In this document: piece by piece, positions 1-5,296 of the stretch | Layout: the number at the start of each line of letters is the position of its first letter | How positions within the stretch are numbered: the stretch's first letter is position 1 | DNA from: an uncultured Clostridia bacterium | GTDB lineage: Bacteria; Bacillota; Clostridia; Oscillospirales; Acutalibacteraceae | NCBI GenBank assembly: GCA_947624755.1 | Contig: CANQLQ010000085.1 | Span: 1 to 7,896, forward strand | Direction of reading: 5' to 3' | DNA length: 7,896 bases | Program-made: the position numbers and the translations under genes | Notes under the pieces: model-generated | Database searches by the model: none | Seen by the model: the letters and a program-made list of their open reading frames with translations, nothing else | What the model was told of the DNA's origin: nothing

Positions 1-184
1 CGTCATTGCAGGCGTCAAGACCGCCGAGAAGGTTCAGCACGGTTGACTTGCCGGCGCCGCTTGCGCCGACGATGAGACAAAATTCACCTTTTTCGATTCC
101 GAACGAAACTCCGTCAGCGGCGTTAATAACAATTTCACCGGACTGGTATCTTTTGTAAACCTTATCAAATTCAATAAAACTCAT
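1..184 (-). CDS. ABC transporter ATP-binding protein, MacB/LolD type (N-terminal part only)
   Basis: This is the first 61 codons of an ATPase subunit that would power an ABC exporter or lipoprotein/peptide-handling transporter from the cytoplasmic face of the membrane. The start is ATG at 184, reading MSFIEFDKVYKRY. The Walker A motif GASGAGKST is at residues 40-48 and is followed by LNLLGGLD, the wording typical of the MacB/LolD/BceA branch. A conserved aromatic/A-loop region (VYKRYQ) precedes it. The Q-loop, signature motif and Walker B lie beyond the left edge. No strong Shine-Dalgarno sequence is visible in front of the ATG, so the start is supported mainly by the family N-terminus. It lies 122 bp downstream of uxuA on the same strand, with no convincing terminator between them, but functional linkage is not implied. 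The permease partner is outside the window. The substrate cannot be told; the family call is secure, the subfamily likely. Confidence 0.93.
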   Translation of the reverse strand, partial: MSFIEFDKVYKRYQSGEIVINAADGVSFGIEKGEFCLIVGASGAGKSTVLNLLGGLDACND

Positions 185-245
185 TGTCTAAGCCATAAAG
201 CACAGATTTTACCAAAGGTTTTTCCGTGCTATCCTTTCTTTTTTC

Positions 246-265
246 AGAATGTCAAGGATTGTCAA
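246..265 (-). promoter_or_regulatory. Tandem TTGACA direct repeat upstream of the ABC transporter gene
   Basis: On the minus strand two 10-bp units lie head to tail: TTGACAATCC (265-256) and TTGACATTCT (255-246). Each starts with a perfect consensus -35 hexamer. Neither has a good -10 at 16-18 bp: the best is TAGCAC at 231-226, 18 bp after the second unit, matching 3 of 6 positions. The repeat may be a poor promoter, or a regulator site with one-helical-turn spacing. What is seen is the repeat; the regulatory role is inference. Confidence 0.35.
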
Positions 266-306
266 AATTTGATTTAATTTTTACAGCCCTAAGCTTTTTC
301 CGAAAA

Positions 307-1371
307 TTATTTTCTTGCTTTTTCGCAGGCTTCCCATACACCGTTTATGTATGCGGCGCCGAGCGCTCGGTCAAAAAGTCCGTAACCGGGTCTTGCTTTT
401 TCGCCCCAAATCATTCTGCCGTGGTCGGGACGAATGTAGCCGTCAAAGCCTGCGTCCTGAAGGGCTTTTACAATTTCATAGATGTCAAGACTGCCTGCCG
501 AAGAAAGATGAGCCGTCTCATTGAAGCGGTTTCCGGCAACCTTGACGTTTCTGATGTGGGCAAAGTATATTCTATCTCCGACCTCCCTTATCATTGCGGG
601 AAGGTCATTTTTTTCCGAAGCGCCGAGCGAACCTGTGCAGAAGGTAAGTCCGTTATACGGGCTGTCAACAAGCTTGAGGAATCGTTTAAGCGAATCAATA
701 TCCTTAATAATTCTCGGAAGGCCGAAAATATCCCATGGCGGATCGTCCGGGTGAATGGCCATTTTAACGTCGCATTCCTCGCAGACGGGAATAATCTTTT
801 CAAGGAAATATTTAAGGTTTGACCAAAGATCCTCCGCCGTGATATTTTTGTATTTTTCAAAAAGCTCTTTGATTTCGCCCATACGCTCTGTTTCCCAGCC
901 GGGCATTGCATAGCCGTTTGAATTGTCGTCAATTTCACGGAACATATCTTCGGGGCTTTTGCCCTCTATCTGTTCGCCGTAATAGCAAAGGCAGGTTGCG
1001 CCGTCGCCCATATCCATCGCAAGGTCGGTTCTTGTCCAGTCAAAGACAGGCATGAAGTTGTAGCAAATTACTTTAACGCCGACTTTTGCAAGATTGCGAA
1101 TTGAGGTTATATAGTTTTCGATATATTTTTCTCTTGAAGGCAGACCGAGTTTAATGTCCTCGTGAACATTTACGCTTTCGATACATTCCATAGTAAGGCC
1201 TGCATCTTCAATCTCCTTTTTCATTTCGGTAACCATTTCTAAAGTCCACGGTTCACCGCAGGGAAGGTAATGAAGCGCCGGAACAACGCCGACGACGCCC
1301 GGAATTTGACGGATTTGTTCAAGAGATACGGTATCCTTGTCTTTTCCGAACCATCTGAATGTCATTTGCAT
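307..1371 (-). CDS. uxuA: Mannonate dehydratase
   Basis: The enzyme dehydrates D-mannonate to 2-keto-3-deoxy-D-gluconate in the cytoplasm, the third step of glucuronate breakdown (UxaC, UxuB, UxuA, then KdgK and KdgA). The 354-aa product has the length of the Bacillus/Streptococcus form (about 350-360), not the longer E. coli form. Family blocks are visible along its length: FRWFG near the start, ESVNVHE (65-71), VKVICYNFMPVFDWTRTD (99-116), AIHPDDPP (205-212), TFCTGSLG (243-250), FAHIRNV (270-276), RPDHGR (314-319) and RPGYGLFDRALG (327-338). The expected His-Cys-His-Asp metal ligands are H207, C245, H272 and D316; H317 and Y330 sit in the conserved catalytic segments. ATG at 1371 is chosen because AAAGGA ends 10 nt upstream; the Met at codon 3 would be too far away. 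No other uronate gene is in the window, so it is isolated here. A small repeat with cre-like cores lies just upstream. Identification is secure. Confidence 0.97.
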   Translation of the reverse strand: MQMTFRWFGKDKDTVSLEQIRQIPGVVGVVPALHYLPCGEPWTLEMVTEMKKEIEDAGLTMECIESVNVHEDIKLGLPSREKYIENYITSIRNLAKVGVKVICYNFMPVFDWTRTDLAMDMGDGATCLCYYGEQIEGKSPEDMFREIDDNSNGYAMPGWETERMGEIKELFEKYKNITAEDLWSNLKYFLEKIIPVCEECDVKMAIHPDDPPWDIFGLPRIIKDIDSLKRFLKLVDSPYNGLTFCTGSLGASEKNDLPAMIREVGDRIYFAHIRNVKVAGNRFNETAHLSSAGSLDIYEIVKALQDAGFDGYIRPDHGRMIWGEKARPGYGLFDRALGAAYINGVWEACEKARK

Positions 1372-1400
1372 AATAGAAAATTCCTTTCTTGATAAATTTT

Positions 1401-1446
1401 AAGGAAGCGCTGATTAAGGAAGCGCTGATTTATTCAGTGGTTCCTT
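1401..1446. repeat. Small palindromic dispersed repeat with a tandemly duplicated arm
   Basis: The unit AAGGAAGCGCTGATT occurs twice without a gap (1401-1415 and 1416-1430). The second copy pairs with 1434-1446 to form an imperfect hairpin (1416-1446): outer AAGGAA with TTCCTT, then one G-G mismatch, then a further stem of 6 pairs including one G-T, around a short AT loop. Read on the minus strand, the 1446 end starts AAGGAACCACTGAATAAAT, which matches 19 of 21 positions of the plus-strand motif at 7690-7710. This marks the locus as one member of a dispersed family, probably a MITE-like or REP-like element; the family name is not known to me. It fills most of the 73-bp gap between the lipoprotein gene and uxuA and overlaps the lipoprotein stop codon. 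Confidence 0.7.
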
Positions 1447-2077
1447 AATTTATTATTCCTTTGTCCGTATAGGTATCGGTTTCAATAGTTTCACCTGTAT
1501 TTTTGTCAACAACCGTTATATCGACCCGATAGTCGTCGTCGGTTGTGTAAAGCTGGTAAAGCAGACAGCTTTGAGCCATCATATAAGAAGCGGCGGAATC
1601 TTTGGAATATTTCTTTGCGTCTACGGAATAAACAACGCTTTTGAAATTATCCTTGTCAAAGCTTTCAATTTTGTCGATATACGGATAATCTTTGCTGTCT
1701 GCAATTTCATAAATAGAGCCGACAACCTTCATTCCGATACGGGACAAAAGAAGCTCGTGAGTCAAAGCCTTCATTGTTATAGTTACGGTTTGGGCTCTTT
1801 TGTTGATTTTCGCTTTAAGAAAGCCGTATTCGGCGCAGTAGGCGTCCATGTCATTACGGTATTTTTCGTCGATAACGTCAAGCGGAATTGTTATTTTGAC
1901 TTTTTCCTGCGGATTGCGTTTTTTTACTTTGGTTGTTTTTTCCTCGTCCGCCTTTTTGCTTTCGACAGATTCGACAGCCGCAGACACGGACTTTTCATCA
2001 CCTTTATCTTTTTTTGAACAGGCCGAAAAGCCGAAAACAAGTATAACGCACAGCAAGGCGGAAATTATTCTTTTCAT
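1445..2077 (-). CDS. Predicted lipoprotein of unknown function
   Basis: A 210-aa product, probably exported and lipid-anchored. It starts MKRIISALL, has a short hydrophobic stretch, and a lipobox-like GFSAC with the lipid-accepting Cys at residue 20; Phe at -3 is unusual but tolerated in Bacillota. Residues 21-58 form a Lys/Asp/Glu/Ser-rich linker. Then comes a compact domain (about 59-210) that begins KVKITIPLDVI, with a beta-hairpin-like QTVTITMKALTHE, a helical VGSIYEIADSKDYPYI block, and a C-terminal VDITVVDKNTGETIETD strand pair. This arrangement resembles a family of small Clostridia lipoproteins often labelled 'antigen I/II N-terminal domain-containing'; I recall this and cannot verify it. 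ATG at 2077 has AAAAGGAG about 9 nt upstream. The stop codon (1447-1445) lies at the edge of the repeat that ends at 1446. It is on the same strand as uxuA with 73 bp between, but a functional link is not evident. Confidence 0.85.
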   Translation of the reverse strand: MKRIISALLCVILVFGFSACSKKDKGDEKSVSAAVESVESKKADEEKTTKVKKRNPQEKVKITIPLDVIDEKYRNDMDAYCAEYGFLKAKINKRAQTVTITMKALTHELLLSRIGMKVVGSIYEIADSKDYPYIDKIESFDKDNFKSVVYSVDAKKYSKDSAASYMMAQSCLLYQLYTTDDDYRVDITVVDKNTGETIETDTYTDKGIIN

Positions 2078-2086
2078 TATATATTG

Positions 2087-2115
2087 CTCCTTTTAGGATA
2101 TGTTTCTCCTTTTAG
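2087..2115 (-). promoter_or_regulatory. Duplicated Shine-Dalgarno-like motif CTAAAAGGAG
   Basis: The 10-mer CTAAAAGGAG occurs twice on the minus strand, at 2096-2087 and 2115-2106, with a 19-bp period. The proximal copy sits at normal spacing from the lipoprotein ATG at 2077 and is the working ribosome binding site. The distal copy has no start codon after it at useful spacing, so it may be a standby ribosome site or a small tandem duplication. The repeat is seen directly; its function is inference. Confidence 0.45.
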
Positions 2116-2333
2116 TTATCGAGTGATTAAATGATATAACATAAGGCTATAATAAACCTTAAAGCACAATAATCCATTATAACTTTGATATAATACCATA
2201 TAATCAAAAAAATTTCCACAAACTTTTCAAAAAAAACGCTATATAAAACAAGGATTTTTGTCTGTAAAACAAATAAAAGTAAAATTCTACAAAATTTACA
2301 AAATTTGCCTGAAATATATAGAGAAAACAACAA

Positions 2334-2362
2334 TAGACAATTTGCATAAAATTTGTTAAAAT
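2334..2362 (+). promoter_or_regulatory. Sigma-A-type promoter of ppdK
   Basis: The -35 TAGACA (2334-2339) and -10 TAAAAT (2357-2362) each match 5 of 6 consensus positions and are separated by exactly 17 bp. Transcription would begin near 2369, giving a leader of about 70 nt before the ATG at 2438. No other candidate in the region fits as well. Confidence 0.65.
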
Positions 2363-2423
2363 TTCCTGAGAGCCTAAGTCTGCCTGATTTTGGCTAACTA
2401 TTACTTACAAAAATTCTTATATT

Positions 2424-2430
2424 GGAGGAA
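2424..2430 (+). promoter_or_regulatory. Ribosome binding site that fixes the ppdK start
   Basis: GGAGGAA ends 7 nt before the ATG at 2438, an ideal Shine-Dalgarno placement. It rules out the in-frame TTG at 2390, which has no ribosome binding site and would add 16 residues with no family counterpart. Confidence 0.9.
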
Positions 2431-2437
2431 TTACTCA

Positions 2438-5080
2438 ATGGCAAACAAATGGGTTTATATGTTTGACGAAGGCAACATGACCATGCGTAACCTTCTCGGC
2501 GGTAAAGGTGCAAACCTTGCAGAAATGACCGAAATCGGTCTTCCCGTTCCCTTTGGTTTCACTATCACAACCGAAGCATGTACTCAGTATTACGAGGACG
2601 GTCGTAAAATCAACGACGAAATCATGGCTCAGGCTATGGAAGGCGTTAAGAAAATGGAAGAAAAGAACGGCAAGAAGTTCGGCGATCTCAAGAATCCGCT
2701 TCTTGTTTCGGTTCGTTCGGGCGCCCGCGCTTCAATGCCGGGTATGATGGACACCATCCTTAATCTCGGTCTTAACGACGAAGTTGTTGCCGCAATGATA
2801 GCGGGCAACGACGATCCTGCTTTTGAGCGTTTTGTTTATGACTCATACAGAAGATTTATCCAGATGTTCTCAGACGTTGTTATGGAAGTCGGCAAGAAAT
2901 ACTTTGAACAGCTCATCGACAAGATGAAAGAAGAAAAAGGCGTTCAGTTCGATATCGACCTTACCGCCGCCGATCTTAAAGAGCTTGCAAATCAGTTCAA
3001 GGCCGAATACAAAAAACAGCTCGGTCAGGACTTCCCGTCAGATCCTGTTGAACAGCTCAAGCTTGCTATCGAAGCTGTTTTCCGTTCATGGGACAACCCG
3101 AGAGCAAACGTATATCGCCGTGACAACGATATTCCTTATTCATGGGGTACTGCCGTCAACGTAATGCCGATGGTATTCGGTAACCTTAACAACCAGTCGG
3201 GTACAGGCGTTGCTTTCACCCGTGACCCGGCTACAGGCGAAAACAAGCTTATGGGCGAATTTCTTATCAATGCACAGGGCGAAGACGTTGTTGCCGGCGT
3301 TCGTACACCGATGCCGATAGCTCAGATGGAAAAAGAATTCCCTGAAGCTTACGCTGAATTTATCAAAGTTTGCGAAATTCTCGAAAATCATTATCATGAT
3401 ATGCAGGATATGGAATTTACGGTTGAAAACAAGAAGCTTTATATGCTTCAGTGCCGTAACGGAAAGAGAACCGCTCCGGCAGCTCTCAAGATCGCTTGCG
3501 ACCTCGTTGACGAAGGCCACAAGACAGAAGAAGAAGCCGTTGCAATGATAGACCCGAGAAATCTTGACACACTTCTTCATCCGCAGTTCGATGCAAAAGC
3601 TCTCAAAGCCGCAGCGCCTCTCGGCAAGGGTCTCGGCGCTTCTCCGGGCGCAGCCTGCGGTAAAGTTGTATTCACCGCCGATGATGCGGTTGCATGGAAT
3701 GAAAAGGGTGAAAAGGTTGTTCTTGTTCGTCTTGAAACTTCACCGGAGGACATCACCGGTATGAAAGCCGCTCAGGGTATCCTTACAGTTCGCGGCGGTA
3801 TGACTTCACACGCGGCCGTTGTTGCCCGCGGTATGGGTACATGCTGTGTATCGGGCTGCGGCGATATCAAGATGGACGAAGAAAACAAGAAGTTCACTCT
3901 TGCAGGCGTTGTTTTTGAAGAAGGCGATGAAATTTCAATTGACGGTTCAACAGGTAACATCTATCAGGGTCTTATCCCGACTGTTGACGCTTCAATTGCC
4001 GGCGAATTTGGCAGAATCATGGCTTGGGCAGACAAATACAGAACTCTTAAAGTTCGTACAAACGCCGACACACCGGCTGACGCTAAGAAAGCCCGTGAGC
4101 TTGGCGCAGAAGGTATCGGTCTTTGCCGTACAGAGCATATGTTCTTTGAAGCAGACAGAATCGCCGCTTTCCGTGAAATGATTTGTGCAGACACTCTTGA
4201 AGAAAGAGAAGCTGCTCTTGACAAGATCCTTCCCTATCAACAGGGCGACTTTGAAGCTCTTTATGAAGCTCTCGAAGGCAATCCGGTTACAATTCGTTTC
4301 CTTGATCCTCCTCTTCATGAATTTGTTCCGACTGAAGAAGCCGACATTGAACTTCTTGCAAAAGCACAGGGCAAGAGCGTTGAAGATATCAAGAACATCA
4401 TTTCTTCACTTCATGAATTTAACCCGATGATGGGTCACCGCGGCTGCCGTCTTACAGTTACCTATCCGGAAATTGCCAAGATGCAGACAAAGGCTGTTAT
4501 CCGTGCGGCAATCAACGTAAAGAAGGCTCATGCCGACTGGAATATCGTTCCGGAAATCATGATTCCGCTCGTTGGTGAAGTTAAAGAGCTTAAATTCGTA
4601 AAGGACATCGTTGTTGCTACTGCCGACGCCGAAATCGCGCAAGCAGGTATTGAGCTCAAATATGAGGTTGGTACAATGATTGAAATTCCGAGAGCTGCTC
4701 TTACGGCTGATGCAATTGCAACAGAAGCTGAATTCTTCTGCTTCGGCACAAACGACCTTACTCAGATGACATTCGGCTTCAGCCGTGACGATGCCGGTAA
4801 GTTCCTCGGCGCATATTACGACAACAAGATTTACGAAAGCGATCCGTTTGCAAAGCTTGACCAGACCGGCGTAGGCCAGCTTATGGAAATTGCGGTAACA
4901 AAGGGCAAGGCAGTTCGTCCGACAATGCATTGCGGTATCTGCGGCGAACACGGCGGCGATCCGACATCTGTTGAATTCTGCCACAAAATCGGTCTTGACT
5001 ATGTTTCATGCTCACCGTTCCGTGTGCCGATTGCAAGACTTGCCGCCGCACAGGCAGCTATTGCCGAAAAGAATAAATAA
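2438..5080 (+). CDS. ppdK: Pyruvate, phosphate dikinase
   Basis: The enzyme interconverts pyruvate + ATP + Pi and PEP + AMP + PPi in the cytoplasm. In anaerobic Bacillota it commonly works glycolytically, replacing or complementing pyruvate kinase, or supplies PEP. The 880-aa product has the usual length. Three domains are present: an N-terminal nucleotide-binding domain (about 1-350) with GGKGANLAEM (K23), SVRSGARASMPGMMDT (R93, R97), and DMEF...LQCR with D324, E326, Q338 and R340; a swivelling phosphohistidine domain (about 420-515) with GGMTSHAAVVARGMG, where H458 is the phosphorylated residue; and a C-terminal TIM-barrel PEP/pyruvate domain (about 535-875) with metal ligands E749 (MIEIPRA) and D773 (GTNDLTQ) and the catalytic C835 in CGICGEHGGDP. 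Residue spacing matches the Clostridium symbiosum enzyme with offsets of 1-4. T456, two before the His, is the position targeted by PPDK regulatory kinases in plants, but no regulator gene is seen. It appears monocistronic, with its own promoter and tandem terminators. Confidence 0.98.
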   Translation: MANKWVYMFDEGNMTMRNLLGGKGANLAEMTEIGLPVPFGFTITTEACTQYYEDGRKINDEIMAQAMEGVKKMEEKNGKKFGDLKNPLLVSVRSGARASMPGMMDTILNLGLNDEVVAAMIAGNDDPAFERFVYDSYRRFIQMFSDVVMEVGKKYFEQLIDKMKEEKGVQFDIDLTAADLKELANQFKAEYKKQLGQDFPSDPVEQLKLAIEAVFRSWDNPRANVYRRDNDIPYSWGTAVNVMPMVFGNLNNQSGTGVAFTRDPATGENKLMGEFLINAQGEDVVAGVRTPMPIAQMEKEFPEAYAEFIKVCEILENHYHDMQDMEFTVENKKLYMLQCRNGKRTAPAALKIACDLVDEGHKTEEEAVAMIDPRNLDTLLHPQFDAKALKAAAPLGKGLGASPGAACGKVVFTADDAVAWNEKGEKVVLVRLETSPEDITGMKAAQGILTVRGGMTSHAAVVARGMGTCCVSGCGDIKMDEENKKFTLAGVVFEEGDEISIDGSTGNIYQGLIPTVDASIAGEFGRIMAWADKYRTLKVRTNADTPADAKKARELGAEGIGLCRTEHMFFEADRIAAFREMICADTLEEREAALDKILPYQQGDFEALYEALEGNPVTIRFLDPPLHEFVPTEEADIELLAKAQGKSVEDIKNIISSLHEFNPMMGHRGCRLTVTYPEIAKMQTKAVIRAAINVKKAHADWNIVPEIMIPLVGEVKELKFVKDIVVATADAEIAQAGIELKYEVGTMIEIPRAALTADAIATEAEFFCFGTNDLTQMTFGFSRDDAGKFLGAYYDNKIYESDPFAKLDQTGVGQLMEIAVTKGKAVRPTMHCGICGEHGGDPTSVEFCHKIGLDYVSCSPFRVPIARLAAAQAAIAEKNK

Positions 5081-5093
5081 TAATTGTTGTGTT

Positions 5094-5110
5094 AAAGGGT
5101 AAAGCCCTTT
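5094..5110 (+). other. Short hairpin just after ppdK
   Basis: AAAGGG (5094-5099) pairs with CCCTTT (5105-5110) around a 5-nt loop. It lies just after the ppdK stop codon and before the main terminator. The stem is only 6 bp with no proper U-tract, so it is a possible mRNA 3'-end structure rather than a terminator. Confidence 0.3.
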
Positions 5111-5143
5111 TATCAACCAATGTGTAAAATTTAATATTAAGTT

Positions 5144-5180
5144 CAGCCCTTGCAGAGTGTAACCTGCAAGGGCTGTTTTT
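5144..5180 (+). terminator. Rho-independent terminator of ppdK
   Basis: A perfect 12-bp stem, CAGCCCTTGCAG (5144-5155) with CTGCAAGGGCTG (5164-5175), has an 8-nt loop and is directly followed by TTTTT (5176-5180). This is a classic strong intrinsic terminator 64 bp after the ppdK stop codon. Confidence 0.93.
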
Positions 5181-5205
5181 CGTGTGCCGTCGGTAGATAC
5201 AAATT

Positions 5206-5234
5206 AGAGCCATGCCATTAGCATAGCTCTTTTT
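5206..5234 (+). terminator. Second, backup terminator downstream of ppdK
   Basis: AGAGC-c-ATGC (5206-5215) pairs with GCAT-a-GCTCT (5221-5230) around the loop CATTA, with one internal C/A mismatch, and runs into TTTTT (5230-5234). It sits 26 bp after the first terminator on the same strand and would catch read-through before it enters the convergent gene. Confidence 0.7.
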
Positions 5235-5250
5235 ATGTTCATCTTATATG

Positions 5251-5282
5251 AAAAGGGACGTCCGCCAAAAGGAGGACGTCCC
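5251..5282 (-). terminator. Rho-independent terminator of the secreted repeat protein gene
   Basis: On the minus strand, GGGACGTCC (5282-5274) pairs perfectly with GGACGTCCC (5263-5255), with two further C-G pairs after one mismatch and a tetraloop of U. It is followed by TTTT (5254-5251). It begins 14 bp after the stop codon of the minus-strand gene. The U-tract is short, but position and stem strength support the call. Confidence 0.85.
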
Positions 5283-5296
5283 GCCGTATTTGAAGG

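Larger units (their letters stand above)
2078..2437. other. AT-rich divergent intergenic region between the lipoprotein gene and ppdK
   Basis: These 360 bp separate two divergently transcribed genes and hold no credible gene; an AT-rich 68-codon minus-strand frame (2127-2333) lacks a ribosome binding site and has a low-complexity Phe/Ile/Leu/Tyr composition. The plus-strand promoter of ppdK is at 2334-2362. For the lipoprotein gene several TATAAT-like hexamers occur on the minus strand around 2130-2200, but none has a -35 box at proper spacing, so I do not name a promoter. A short direct repeat ACAAAATTT occurs twice near 2289-2306. Confidence 0.6.

Noticed and set aside
226..822. 198-codon plus-strand frame antisense to uxuA
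   Set aside because: Shadow of the well-conserved uxuA coding sequence on the other strand, with no start signal of its own.
2127..2333. 68-codon minus-strand frame in the AT-rich intergenic region
   Set aside because: Low-complexity hydrophobic translation expected from AT-rich DNA, no ribosome binding site.
2390..2437. In-frame 16-codon upstream extension of ppdK starting at TTG 2390
   Set aside because: There is no ribosome binding site before the TTG, the added residues have no PPDK counterpart, and the ATG at 2438 has an ideal GGAGGAA and gives the standard N-terminus.
4406..4984. 192-codon minus-strand frame antisense to ppdK
   Set aside because: It lies entirely within the conserved C-terminal domain of ppdK and is explained by codon bias of the real gene.
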